NCBI GenBank assembly: GCA_031279875.1
Contig: JAITHS010000004.1
Span: 1-10,548 of the forward strand
Direction of reading: 5' to 3'
Length of the DNA: 10,548 nucleotides
DNA from: Tannerella sp.
GTDB taxonomy: Bacteria > Bacteroidota > Bacteroidia > Bacteroidales > Tannerellaceae
Under the pieces are notes generated by a model that searched no databases, had not been told where the DNA came from, and saw only the letters and a list, made by a program, of their open reading frames with translations. The position numbers were made by a program, and so were the translations under genes. Position 1 is the first letter of the stretch. Each line of letters begins with the position of its first letter. Of this stretch, positions 1 to 8,228 are shown in pieces.

Positions 1-508
1 ATTTTGCTGCCAAAAACGCTAACATGGCGCTAATTGTGCGGATACTTTCGTCGGTTTCGGCGGATATTTCGCGGCTTTGCATTTTGAGTAATAAATAGCC
101 GTAAACGGCTGTAATACAAGTTTCTATCTCCGACTGCTCAACACCTCCCGACTTCGACCGCAATTGTACGATAGCCGGTAACGCTTTGTAATATAGCGAG
201 CCATAGAGCGTTTCCTGCGGGTTTTTCAACAGTGAAAGATGAAGTTCGACGAGTTCTGCCATATCGTTTTTAATTATCTGAATATGACCTCTTTCCGTTA
301 CTCCTTCCGACCTCATCATATTGCACAGGTCGGAATACCATTGACATGTTTCCGTCATAACTTCCTCTGATTGTGAATATTGCGAAATTATTTTCGTTTC
401 TATGACGTTCATATCCAGCCCACATGCGCGTATCATATCCTCTACCTGCCACATATATAGCAGATATTCAACTATATTTTCTTTTTTTTTTCGACGTGCC
501 GTTGTCAT
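1..508 (-). CDS. DUF4924 family protein (partial, C-terminus off left edge)
   Basis: An open frame runs from an ATG at 508-506 to the window edge without a stop, giving 169 residues and one extra base. The N-terminus (MTTARRKKKENIVEYLLYMW, then QVEDMIRA) is the pattern I associate with DUF4924, a Bacteroidota family of unknown function about 180 residues long, so probably only a short tail is missing. The visible protein looks soluble and mostly helical, with no signal peptide or membrane segment. The start lies 14 nt after the stop of the NlpC/P60 gene, which implies co-transcription with it and the aminotransferase. A run of ten A residues on the coding strand (482-491) encodes the KKK of the N-terminus and is a possible slippage site; the frame is intact here. 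The family assignment is from memory of its N-terminal motif; the cellular role is unknown. Confidence 0.85.
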   Translation of the reverse strand, partial: MTTARRKKKENIVEYLLYMWQVEDMIRACGLDMNVIETKIISQYSQSEEVMTETCQWYSDLCNMMRSEGVTERGHIQIIKNDMAELVELHLSLLKNPQETLYGSLYYKALPAIVQLRSKSGGVEQSEIETCITAVYGYLLLKMQSREISAETDESIRTISAMLAFLAAK

Positions 509-522
509 GCAATTCAAGAATT

Positions 523-1359
523 TTAAAGTATTTTCAACTTTTGCCCCGTTCGTATCGTATTGCTTTTCAGACCGTTAATCGATTTCAGTTGTGTTACCGT
601 AGTGTTGTTTTTTTTTGCTATGGCATAGAGCGTGTCGCCGCTTTTGACGGAATAAGTTCGCGTACCGGCAGTCGTTACCGGTTTCGTACCCGACAGCGAG
701 GCCGCCGTTATCATTACCGGCATCCTTGATTTGACGGATTCGTTATCCAAAACTCTGCCCGCGCCTATATAACGCTGTTTGTAATACGTTTCCTGCGAGT
801 TACCTACCGTAATACCTTTTGACACAGAGGCGTGTATAAACTCGAAAGTGCCGTCGCGGTTCACTTTCGTAACGAGACCTACATGCCCGATACGCTTGCT
901 TTGGCGGCGATTGTCAAAAAAAACCAGATCTCCGCGTTTCAGTTCTTCGGGCTTGATAAGCGGAAACTTAGCGCCCTGTGCATGAGCCGAACGCGGCAGT
1001 TGGTAGCCGAAACGTTTGAAAATGTAAGACGTAAAGCCCGAACAGTCAAAGCCTTTCTTCGGATCCATGCGCCCATATTTGTACGGTACTTTCAAAAATT
1101 TCATCCCATAATTGATAATAGAATCGGCAATGATTGAGAATGAGTCTCTTTTCGCATATTTTAGGTCGGCGTATGCGTTGTAATCTTTAACTTTAACATC
1201 GTTAAGTCTGGCGCGATTAGAATGCGATAAAGAAGGCAATGCCGTATTGTCGGATCCTGTTTTACGATTAGACGCAGTGCCTTGCCGGTTGTTTTGCTTT
1301 ACTGCAACACAACCGGATAATATCATCATTATCAGCGCTATAACACAATTCTTTCGCAT
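523..1359 (-). CDS. NlpC/P60 peptidoglycan endopeptidase lipoprotein with C-terminal LysM
   Basis: This 278-residue protein is a predicted cell-wall hydrolase. Residues 1-17 form a lipoprotein signal peptide with lipobox LSGC (Cys17 lipidated), so the protein is probably anchored in a membrane on the periplasmic side. After a linker of about 60 residues, an NlpC/P60 domain spans roughly 80-205. It carries the catalytic cysteine in FDCSGF (Cys106), the histidine in GHVG (His159) and a third polar residue in FIHAS (His176). This family cleaves peptide bonds in peptidoglycan stems, typically gamma-D-Glu to diamino acid. A LysM peptidoglycan-binding domain (about 235-278, starting YSVKSGDTLYAIAKK) ends the protein. 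The catalytic-then-LysM order is the reverse of many NlpC/P60 proteins, where LysM comes first. The gene lies 36 nt after the aminotransferase and 14 nt before DUF4924; no separate promoter is evident. Confidence 0.93.
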   Translation of the reverse strand: MRKNCVIALIMMILSGCVAVKQNNRQGTASNRKTGSDNTALPSLSHSNRARLNDVKVKDYNAYADLKYAKRDSFSIIADSIINYGMKFLKVPYKYGRMDPKKGFDCSGFTSYIFKRFGYQLPRSAHAQGAKFPLIKPEELKRGDLVFFDNRRQSKRIGHVGLVTKVNRDGTFEFIHASVSKGITVGNSQETYYKQRYIGAGRVLDNESVKSRMPVMITAASLSGTKPVTTAGTRTYSVKSGDTLYAIAKKNNTTVTQLKSINGLKSNTIRTGQKLKIL

Positions 1360-1395
1360 GAAATTTTTAATATATAAAACTTTGACTGAAAAAGT

Positions 1396-2589
1396 TTATG
1401 AAAGTTTAATTAATGCCGATTTAATGCGGTCAATAGCCTTGACGATGTTTTCGTCGGACGTGGCGTAAGACATGCGGATATGCCCCGGAGCGCCGAAAGC
1501 GTCGCCGCCAACGCAGGCTACATGACCTTCTTCGAGGAGGTACATAGCCAAATCGGCGGAAGTCTCAATCTTGTGTCCGTTGAACGATTTTCCGAGATAG
1601 GCGCTTACTTCGGGGAAGATATAAAACGCTCCTTGTGGGGTATTAACCTTAACATCAGGTAGTTCGCGTGTCAGGCGAAGAATGAGGTCGCGACGGCGCA
1701 GAAAGGCTTGACGCATCGTTTCTACGCATGACTGGTCGCCGGTATAAGCCGCTGTTGCTGCTTTTTGGGCTATCGAAGTCGAGGATGAGGTGTATTGTCC
1801 TTGTAATTTGTTGCATGCTTTAGCGAGCCACAGCGGTGCGGCGATGAAGCCTATACGCCAGCCTGTCATCGCGTAAGCCTTTGATACTCCGTTGACTACG
1901 ACTACACGGTCTCTTACTTCGGCAAATTGGGCAATGCTCTCGTGAGAGCCGGTGTAGAGGATATGTTCGTAAATCTCGTCTGAAATAATCGTTATTTGGG
2001 GATGTTTGGCGAGTACTGAAGCGAGACCTTTGAGTTCGTCTCGGCTGTAAACGGCGCCGGTCGGGTTCGACGGTGAGCAGAGGATGATAGCCTTAGTGCG
2101 CGGCGTGATGGCATCTTCGAGTTGTGCGGGCGTTATCTTAAAATCCTGTTCTATACCGGCTTTGACGACAACGTTTTTGCCGTCGGCGAGTTTGACCATC
2201 TCTGCATAACTGACCCAGTAAGGCGCGGGCAGGATAACCTCGTCGCCTGCCCCGATGATGCAAAGCAGAGTGTTGCAAACCGACTGTTTCGCGCCTGTGG
2301 ATACGATAATCTGCTCTGACGTGTAGTCGAGACCGTTTTCGCGTTTGAGTTTGTCAACAATAGCTTTTCGCAGGTCGGCGTATCCGGGTACAGGCGGATA
2401 GAACGAAAAATTGTCGTCAATAGCCTTTTTGGCTGCCGCCTTAATATGGTCGGGCGTGTTGAAATCAGGTTCGCCGACGCTGAGGTTTATAATATCAATG
2501 CCATGAGCCTTTAACTCATTGCTTTTCTGTGACATAGCCAGTGTCTCCGACGGAGATAGACAGGCTAAACGTGCTGATAATTGTTCCAT
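1396..2589 (-). CDS. Class I/II PLP-dependent aminotransferase, probable aspartate aminotransferase
   Basis: This 397-residue protein is of full family length and has every hallmark of fold-type I aminotransferases. These are the substrate-binding segment LSVGEPDFNTP (about 36-46), W125 stacking on the cofactor, SPSNPTG with N175, ISDEIYE with D204 binding the pyridine nitrogen, the PLP lysine K237 in NGVSKAYAMTGWRIGF, and R372 in HIRMSYA for the substrate alpha-carboxylate. It should transfer the amino group between aspartate and 2-oxoglutarate in the cytoplasm, although related enzymes accept other amino acids or prephenate. Such genes are often labelled aspC or aspB, and I leave the symbol open. 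It is the first gene of the minus-strand cluster. Its ATG lies 20 nt beyond the -7 box at 2610-2617, which makes a very short leader. The start MEQLSARLACLSPS matches the usual family N-terminus. Confidence 0.95.
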   Translation of the reverse strand: MEQLSARLACLSPSETLAMSQKSNELKAHGIDIINLSVGEPDFNTPDHIKAAAKKAIDDNFSFYPPVPGYADLRKAIVDKLKRENGLDYTSEQIIVSTGAKQSVCNTLLCIIGAGDEVILPAPYWVSYAEMVKLADGKNVVVKAGIEQDFKITPAQLEDAITPRTKAIILCSPSNPTGAVYSRDELKGLASVLAKHPQITIISDEIYEHILYTGSHESIAQFAEVRDRVVVVNGVSKAYAMTGWRIGFIAAPLWLAKACNKLQGQYTSSSTSIAQKAATAAYTGDQSCVETMRQAFLRRRDLILRLTRELPDVKVNTPQGAFYIFPEVSAYLGKSFNGHKIETSADLAMYLLEEGHVACVGGDAFGAPGHIRMSYATSDENIVKAIDRIKSALIKLS

Positions 2590-2609
2590 TTTTTATGTTT
2601 TTAAGACTG

Positions 2610-2617
2610 CAAAGATA
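2610..2617 (-). promoter_or_regulatory. Bacteroidota -7 promoter box for the aminotransferase cluster
   Basis: On the minus strand these bases read TATCTTTG, an exact match to the Bacteroidota primary sigma factor consensus TAnnTTTG. Transcription would start near 2603, leaving about 14 nt of leader before the ATG at 2589. I see no convincing -33 TTTG element at the usual spacing. The box lies in the left arm of the 37-bp inverted repeat, and its mirror copy serves the opposite strand. Confidence 0.7.
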
Positions 2618-2685
2618 CGAAAAAATTATGAATTATGAATTAAGGAGATACGTTACTCCGTAATTCATAATTCATAATTTTTTCG

Positions 2686-2693
2686 TATCTTTG
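2686..2693 (+). promoter_or_regulatory. Bacteroidota -7 promoter box for the GH106 operon
   Basis: TATCTTTG matches the Bacteroidota -7 consensus TAnnTTTG exactly. Initiation near 2700 would leave about 15 nt of leader before the ATG at 2715. No clear -33 element is seen. The box is the mirror image of the one at 2610-2617. It also argues against a TTG start at 2691, because that codon lies inside the promoter box. Confidence 0.7.
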
Positions 2694-2714
2694 CAGTTTG
2701 ATTATTTTCTTATT

Positions 2715-5700
2715 ATGAATTTTATTAGATTTGCTATTTGCTTGATAATCATGTCGGTAAGTGCTGATGCGCAGTTGCCGGTAACGCCGTCGAAGGCTGA
2801 AATCGAAGCGTCTTTCGGCGATAATGACAGGGTTAATTTTGTCAGCCCGTCGAAAATTTATTATCCCGAAACATGGTTTCATTTTATCGGGGGAAACGTA
2901 TCGAAAGCGGGCATAACTGCTGATCTTGAGGCAATTGCGGAAGCGGGAATTTCGGGCGTTCAACTGTTTCACGGACAGTTTGGCGGCGCATGGCCGGGTG
3001 TTGAGCCGCAGATAGCCTGCCTTAGCCCGTCATGGGACGAGCATGTGCGGTTTGCGGCAGAAGAATGTCGTCGGCTTGGTTTGCGGTTTACGATGCAGAA
3101 CTGTCCGGGCTGGGCTATGTCGGGCGGGCCGTGGATAACGCCAAGTAATGCTATGCGCGATTTGGTGTGGAGCAGGACGGACGTGAGTGGCGGTCAATCG
3201 AACGTTTCATTACCGACACCTCAACCGAGCCGCGAGGAATGGCGTGATTATCAGGACATTACCGTGCTTGCTTTTCCTGTTCCCGAAGACGATAGCGGCG
3301 AAGCCCTTAAACCGTTGAAAGTGAACGGTAACTATCCTGATTTTGAGTGGTCGAAACTGCTTAACGGTACGTTGGAAAAGCCGTTAAGACTGCCTCCTGC
3401 GGAATATACGATTGATATTGAGTTTGATAAGCCGGTTACGGTACGCACGGTAGTGTTTTCGTCGGTAGAGAGGTTTAATCACGGTCGGTGCTATGAGCCG
3501 GACGTACACGTGGCACTTCAGGCTGTAGGGGCTAATAATGTGGATGTTATGCGTACAGATATGCCGCAGTCGAATTGGCAGGACAACAAACTTATAACGC
3601 TTGCCTGCGATGAGGTCTATGACGGTGCAAGAGCGGCTAAGTCAGGTTCTGTCGGAATGAAACATTATCGTCTGATTATCAATAACAAACACGACATGAC
3701 ACTCTCGTTGTTGAAATTATTTTCGGCATCGCGCAAAAACAATTTCGAAGCAGAAGCAGGCTGGACTTTGCGCAGTCATCTGCGTGCGGGCGCTAATCCG
3801 AAACAGTCGCCCGCAACATTTATTAAATCAAGTCAAATCATTGATATTACGCAATATATGGATCGTGCGACCGGTCGGCTGACATGGAAAGCGCCAAAAG
3901 GAAAATGGACTGTGCTGCGCGTAGGGCATGTGAACGCAGGGCATAAGAACGGTCCTGCGCCGGCCGAAGGAACGGGCTGGGAGTGCGATAAACTGTCGGT
4001 TAAAGGCCCTGACGCCCATTTTGCGGGCTATATAGGGCGTCTCACAGACGGGGCGCTCGGCGGCGGTTTGCTCAACGGAATGCTGCTTGACAGTTGGGAA
4101 TGCAATACCCAGACATGGACGTCGAATATGGAGAGCGAATTTCAATCTCGTACCGGCTATGCGCTTCGCAAGCGGCTTCCGGCATTGTTTGGTTATGTAG
4201 TTGACAATCATGATATTACGGCACGCTTTCTGCTTGACTGGCGAGGAGTAATCGGCGATCTGTTCGCTAACGGTTTCTATGGTCGAATGGCTACGCTTGC
4301 TAAGTCGAAAGGTCTTGATATTCAGTACGAAACGGCGGCAGGCGACATATTTCCCGCTGATATTTTGGAGTATTACAAACATGCCGACGTACCGATGACC
4401 GAGTTTTGGCAGCCTGTAACGGAAGATTACGTCGGCTCAATCAATTTCAAGCCGATACGTCCGACCGCTTCGGCAGCGAGGATGTACGGCAAACCGCGCG
4501 TGGCAGCCGAAGCGTTCACATCGTTTGCTTTGACTTTCGACGAACATTTGAGTATGCTCAAAGAAGTGGCGAATGTGAATTGTATTCAAGGAGTTACGCA
4601 TCTTATTTTTCATACTTATACTCATAATCCGCGAACCGATTGGTTGCCTCCCGGCACTGCTTTCGGCGACGGTATAGGGACGCCGTTTCTGCGCGGACAG
4701 ACATGGTGGCGTCATGCGCCCGAATTTACGACCTACCTTGCGCGGCTCAATTATATGCTCGAACGCGGCAAACCCGTTTCGGACGTCCTTTGGTATCTCG
4801 GCGACGAAATAAGCCATAAACCAGACCAGAAAATTGTGTTAAAAGGCTATAAATATGATTATTGCAATCAAGATGTTCTGCTCAACAGGCTTACTGTTCG
4901 GGACGGCAGGATTGTTACTCCCGAAGGTATCTCTTATCGAGTTCTTTGGATGCCGGATAATGAGCGGATGTTGCCGGAGACGCTTGAAAAATTGGTCGAA
5001 ATGGTAAAGTCTGGGGCTGTTATTGTGGGTTCCCAGCCTGTCGGGTTGGCGTCGTTGAAAGGCGGCAAAGATGCGCAACGCAGGTTTGACGCTGCCGTTC
5101 GCGAATTATGGGGCAAAGGTACCGTTTTGTATGGTATATCTATCGAAAAAGCTTTGCAACAACTTGATATTCAGCCTGATGTTATTACCGACAAAGCCCT
5201 CTGGCTACACCGGCAAACCGACGGCGCCGACTGGTATTACATTACTGCCCCATACGGAGAAGGTTTGGATGAAGAAATCAAAATTAATAATAACGGTAAA
5301 GTTGAGATATGGGATCCGCTGACGGGCAATGTTACCGCCGCCGAAGCACGCCTTACCGATGATGGTTACACTGCTGTTAAGTTGCGTCTTGCCCGCTCCG
5401 GCTCTTGTTTTGCAGTATTCCGAAAAGGTGTTACACAAGATGCCGCACCTTTTTATAGCGATGCCGAACTTGTTGATAGTATAACGGAGTGGACATTGTC
5501 GTTTCCTTCCGGCTGGGGAGCGCCGTCTTCGCTGAATATCAAAGAATTAAAGGCATGGAAAGACCTTGATATTTTACCCGAAGGCAAAGCTTTTTCCGGC
5601 ACGGTTACATATCGGGCAAAGTTTAATGTTAAGGAACAAAGCAATCCTGCTCGCAATGACCGGAAACTGATTTTAGATCTCGGCGATGTAGAGATGATAG

Positions 5701-5966
5701 CCGTTATAACGCTTAACGGCAAGAAGTTACGCACGCTCTGGACGCCGCCTTACAGCCTCGACATAACAGACGCACTGCAAGACGGCGACAACGAACTGAT
5801 GATAGAAGTAACATCCACATGGTTTAATCGCCTCGTTTATGATGCCGGATTGCCTGAAAATGAGCGTAAAACGTGGACTATTAAGGGACCTAATAAAGAC
5901 AATCCTCTGCGTAACAGCGGATTACTCGGACCTGTAACAATTTCGATTATAAGAAATGAGACGTAA
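2715..5966 (+). CDS. GH106 family glycoside hydrolase (alpha-L-rhamnosidase type), secreted
   Basis: This 1083-residue protein matches glycoside hydrolase family 106, whose characterised members are inverting alpha-L-rhamnosidases acting on plant polysaccharides such as pectic rhamnogalacturonans. A signal peptide covers about 1-20 (hydrophobic core, ends SADAQ), so it is exported, probably to the periplasm; there is no lipobox cysteine. Family motifs are PETWFHFIGGNVSKAGITADLEA (about 51-73, quoted here only as key residues W54, H56, G59-N61 and D70), GVQLFHG (81-87), MQNCPGWAMSGGPWITP (127-143), LLDSWECNTQTW (457-468), AEAFTSF (598-604) and HTYTHNP (633-639). By analogy E462 and E599 are the best candidate catalytic carboxylates. 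A jelly-roll, carbohydrate-binding-like domain closes the protein (about 960-1080, ending GLLGPV). The ATG at 2715 is chosen because the upstream TTG at 2691 lies in the promoter. The gene opens a four-gene operon and overlaps the next gene by 11 nt. Substrate is inferred from family only. Confidence 0.9.
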   Translation: MNFIRFAICLIIMSVSADAQLPVTPSKAEIEASFGDNDRVNFVSPSKIYYPETWFHFIGGNVSKAGITADLEAIAEAGISGVQLFHGQFGGAWPGVEPQIACLSPSWDEHVRFAAEECRRLGLRFTMQNCPGWAMSGGPWITPSNAMRDLVWSRTDVSGGQSNVSLPTPQPSREEWRDYQDITVLAFPVPEDDSGEALKPLKVNGNYPDFEWSKLLNGTLEKPLRLPPAEYTIDIEFDKPVTVRTVVFSSVERFNHGRCYEPDVHVALQAVGANNVDVMRTDMPQSNWQDNKLITLACDEVYDGARAAKSGSVGMKHYRLIINNKHDMTLSLLKLFSASRKNNFEAEAGWTLRSHLRAGANPKQSPATFIKSSQIIDITQYMDRATGRLTWKAPKGKWTVLRVGHVNAGHKNGPAPAEGTGWECDKLSVKGPDAHFAGYIGRLTDGALGGGLLNGMLLDSWECNTQTWTSNMESEFQSRTGYALRKRLPALFGYVVDNHDITARFLLDWRGVIGDLFANGFYGRMATLAKSKGLDIQYETAAGDIFPADILEYYKHADVPMTEFWQPVTEDYVGSINFKPIRPTASAARMYGKPRVAAEAFTSFALTFDEHLSMLKEVANVNCIQGVTHLIFHTYTHNPRTDWLPPGTAFGDGIGTPFLRGQTWWRHAPEFTTYLARLNYMLERGKPVSDVLWYLGDEISHKPDQKIVLKGYKYDYCNQDVLLNRLTVRDGRIVTPEGISYRVLWMPDNERMLPETLEKLVEMVKSGAVIVGSQPVGLASLKGGKDAQRRFDAAVRELWGKGTVLYGISIEKALQQLDIQPDVITDKALWLHRQTDGADWYYITAPYGEGLDEEIKINNNGKVEIWDPLTGNVTAAEARLTDDGYTAVKLRLARSGSCFAVFRKGVTQDAAPFYSDAELVDSITEWTLSFPSGWGAPSSLNIKELKAWKDLDILPEGKAFSGTVTYRAKFNVKEQSNPARNDRKLILDLGDVEMIAVITLNGKKLRTLWTPPYSLDITDALQDGDNELMIEVTSTWFNRLVYDAGLPENERKTWTIKGPNKDNPLRNSGLLGPVTISIIRNET

Positions 5967-6807
5967 ATATCTAATTATAAGTGTATTATTTACACTATTA
6001 ATAAATGTTGCGGCGCAGGACGAGCCATGGCGTGATGAGATGCAATATTTGCAATATGCGCCGCGTTATTTCGGCCCGAACGCTTTTCCGATGCCGGAGT
6101 TGAGATACGGATATATCAACGACCGCATTGAAGCAGAGATACGCGGCGAGCATCATTATTACTCCGGCGACCGCACCAAAGACATCTTTGCGCGGCTGTT
6201 CATACCTGTTGCCGACGGGATAGCGGGCGTTGAAGTGTCATTTCTCGCTTACGAGTACTACAAAATGTCGCCTCAAACCGTTGCTGAGCGTCATGCCGCC
6301 GGTACATACTGGGAAGACGGAGCGCACGGCGATGTTGTGGTAAGCTCGTTTTGGCAACTTTTCCGTAGCGACAGGTGGGCTGACGTCATGCTCGAAGCCT
6401 CTCTCAAAACAGCCAGCGGCAACCGTCTCGCAGACGCCCGTTTTACTGATGCGGCGGCGTACTGGTTTAATATCAATGCGGGTCGTAATATATTGAAAAT
6501 TAACGATTTAGAGATAAGAATGCAAGGTTTTGTCGGATTTTACTGCTGGATGACAAACAATATGGTTCATCGTCAGAATGATGCCGTCGTTTATTCCGCC
6601 GGTTTGAGCGCCAAATACCGCCGTTTGAGCGCCAATCTTGACATGGCGGGCATTTTCGGCTATGAAGACAAAGGCGACCGCCCGCTCCAATTTCGCTCGA
6701 AAATAGAATACGAATACAAACGTAACGCTCTGTCATTCAGATATAAACATGGCTTCAAAGATTGCCTTTACAATACTTGTTCAATAGGATACATAAGATA
6801 TTTTTAA
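5956..6807 (+). CDS. Putative outer-membrane beta-barrel protein of unknown function
   Basis: I do not recognise a named family for this 283-residue protein. Residues 1-20 form a signal peptide (MRRK, hydrophobic core, ending NVAAQ). The mature part is rich in aromatic residues and alternating polar/hydrophobic stretches, for example [72 protein letters not shown] and the final SIGYIRYF. A terminal phenylalanine after an amphipathic strand is the usual outer-membrane insertion signal. I therefore infer a small outer-membrane barrel of about 10-12 strands; no transmembrane helix is seen apart from the signal. The start codon overlaps the end of the GH106 gene by 11 nt, and the isomerase-like gene begins 11 nt after its stop, so all are translated from one message. 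Oligosaccharide passage or surface attachment would fit the context, but neither is shown. Confidence 0.75.
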   Translation: MRRKYLIISVLFTLLINVAAQDEPWRDEMQYLQYAPRYFGPNAFPMPELRYGYINDRIEAEIRGEHHYYSGDRTKDIFARLFIPVADGIAGVEVSFLAYEYYKMSPQTVAERHAAGTYWEDGAHGDVVVSSFWQLFRSDRWADVMLEASLKTASGNRLADARFTDAAAYWFNINAGRNILKINDLEIRMQGFVGFYCWMTNNMVHRQNDAVVYSAGLSAKYRRLSANLDMAGIFGYEDKGDRPLQFRSKIEYEYKRNALSFRYKHGFKDCLYNTCSIGYIRYF

Positions 6808-6818
6808 AAAACAACAAT

Positions 6819-8228
6819 ATGAAAATAGGTTTATTTGCCACAGGATTAGATACTTACTGGGGACAATTCGAGGGATTGTATGATTCTCTCATATCGTATA
6901 AAAATTTTATCGGCAACAAAATAACGTCTGTCAATGACGTGGAAGTTGTTGATGCGGGCATGGTGGACAACCCCGTGAAGGCTGCCGAAGCTGCTTCCGT
7001 CTTTGTGCAAAACGAGGTCGAAATCGTTTTCCTGTACGTTTCGACTTACTGCCTGTCTTCGACAATATTGCCTGTGGCTCAACGAATTAACTGTCCGATA
7101 ATAGTGTTGAACCTGCAACCGGTTTCGGCTATTGACTACGCCAAAATCAATTCTATGGGCGACAAAGGCAAAATGACCGGCTATTGGCTCGCGCACTGTC
7201 AGGCTTGCTCGGCGCCTGAAATCGCTAACGTTTTGAACCGCAGCAATCTCCGCTACGAGATAGTAACAGGCTATTTACATGACGATTACGCATGGCGCGA
7301 GATTCAAAATCATATCGACGCGGCGAAGGTCAAGTATGCCATGAGCCGCAACCGGCTTGGCGTTATTGGGCATTACTATTGCGGGATGCTCGACGTTTAC
7401 ACCGATCTGACGCGGCAGTCGGCCGTTTTCGGCACTCATATTGAGTTGTTGGAAATGTGCGAGCTGAAAAAATATCGCGACGAAGCGACTGAAAATGAGA
7501 TAGTTAATAAGATGAAAGAGTTTTATGCCAAATTTACCGTTTCGTCCGACTGCGAAGAATACGAACTCCGACGGGCGGCGCAGACGTCGGTAGCGCTCGA
7601 CAAACTTGTTGCGGCACACAATCTCGGCTCTTTGGCATATTATTACGAAGGCGTCAACGGCAATGATTATGAGGATATTGTAACGTCTGTCATAGCCGGA
7701 AATACTTTGCTGACGGGCGCCGGAATACCTGTCGCAGGCGAGTGTGAAGTTAAAAACGCACAGGCTATGAAAATAATGTCGCTTTTCGGTGCGGGAGGCT
7801 CATTTTCAGAGTTTTATGCTATGGATTTTGACGACGATGTTGTGATGCTCGGACACGACGGCCCGGCGCATTTCGCTATCGCCGAAGGTAACGTAGGACT
7901 TGTGCCGTTGCCTGTCTATCACGGTAAACCGGGTAAGGGGTTGTCGATTCAGATGACCGTAAGGCACGGCGACGTAACGTTGCTGTCGGTGTGTGAAAAC
8001 AACGACGGAGTGTTTCTGCTCGTCGCCGAAGGGCAGTCGGTAGAAGGGCCGGTGCTGAATATCGGTAACACGAACAGTCGCTACCGCTTTCGCGCGGGCG
8101 CGCGTACATTTATTAATGAGTGGAGCAAAGCCGGCCCGTCACATCATACCGCAATCGGCATAGGACATATTGCGGACAAAATTGAGAAATTGGCTTTCTT
8201 GCTTAATATCAAAGTTATAATAATATGA
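6819..8228 (+). CDS. Sugar isomerase-like protein, L-arabinose/L-fucose isomerase superfamily
   Basis: This 469-residue cytoplasmic protein resembles the L-arabinose isomerase branch of the AraA/FucI superfamily (metal-dependent aldose-ketose isomerases, usually about 470-500 residues). Visible hallmarks are an N-terminal Rossmann-like segment ([17 protein letters not shown]), [12 protein letters not shown] (123-134), YYYEG with E277, [18 protein letters not shown] with E308, GHDGPAHF with H346 and H351, and [10 protein letters not shown] (441-450). E277, E308, one of H346/H351 and one of H442/H443 are candidate Mn2+ ligands by analogy to AraA; I cannot align them rigorously. The start at 6819 is chosen over an in-frame ATG at 6762, which would overlap the upstream gene. 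The preferred ATG has an A-rich leader and begins the conserved region. The stop overlaps the next ATG (ATGA). Substrate is unknown; position after a GH106 gene suggests a sugar released from a rhamnose-containing glycan. Confidence 0.8.
   Translation: MKIGLFATGLDTYWGQFEGLYDSLISYKNFIGNKITSVNDVEVVDAGMVDNPVKAAEAASVFVQNEVEIVFLYVSTYCLSSTILPVAQRINCPIIVLNLQPVSAIDYAKINSMGDKGKMTGYWLAHCQACSAPEIANVLNRSNLRYEIVTGYLHDDYAWREIQNHIDAAKVKYAMSRNRLGVIGHYYCGMLDVYTDLTRQSAVFGTHIELLEMCELKKYRDEATENEIVNKMKEFYAKFTVSSDCEEYELRRAAQTSVALDKLVAAHNLGSLAYYYEGVNGNDYEDIVTSVIAGNTLLTGAGIPVAGECEVKNAQAMKIMSLFGAGGSFSEFYAMDFDDDVVMLGHDGPAHFAIAEGNVGLVPLPVYHGKPGKGLSIQMTVRHGDVTLLSVCENNDGVFLLVAEGQSVEGPVLNIGNTNSRYRFRAGARTFINEWSKAGPSHHTAIGIGHIADKIEKLAFLLNIKVIII

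Larger units (their letters stand above)
2606..2697. repeat. Large palindrome with perfect 37-bp arms in a divergent promoter
   Basis: Positions 2606-2642 are the exact reverse complement of 2661-2697. The 18-bp centre adds four more pairs (GGAG 2644-2647 with CTCC 2656-2659) after one A/G mismatch, so a cruciform could have 41 pairs. Each arm contains an outward -7 box (TATCTTTGCAG at its outer end) and two tandem copies of the heptamer AATTATG plus five further bases (2624-2642 and the mirror 2661-2679). The two flanking start codons sit almost symmetrically, 20 nt (2589) and 21 nt (2715) beyond their boxes. No target-site duplication is visible at the outer edges. Function is unknown. Options are a mobile palindromic element that supplies promoters, a DNA structure or dimeric protein site coupling both operons, or a barrier to read-through. 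Confidence 0.95.

Noticed and set aside
270..452. 60-residue minus-strand open frame
   Set aside because: It is an alternative frame within the DUF4924 gene, whose own frame is open from 508 to the edge and carries the family motif.
2606..2697. Invertible (phase-variable) promoter of the Bacteroides capsule type
   Set aside because: Both arms carry outward promoters and the spacer is only 18 bp without a promoter, so inversion between the arms would change nothing; no invertase gene is nearby.
2691..2714. TTG start at 2691 adding eight residues to the GH106 protein
   Set aside because: The codon lies in the -7 promoter box and upstream of the likely transcription start; the ATG at 2715 begins a normal signal peptide.
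2640..2972. 110-residue minus-strand open frame overlapping the palindrome and the start of the GH106 gene
   Set aside because: It is antisense to the GH106 signal peptide and would end within the palindrome; no family resemblance.
3828..4382. 184-residue minus-strand open frame inside the GH106 gene
   Set aside because: It is antisense to the conserved GH106 catalytic region, including the LLDSWE motif; no recognisable protein features.
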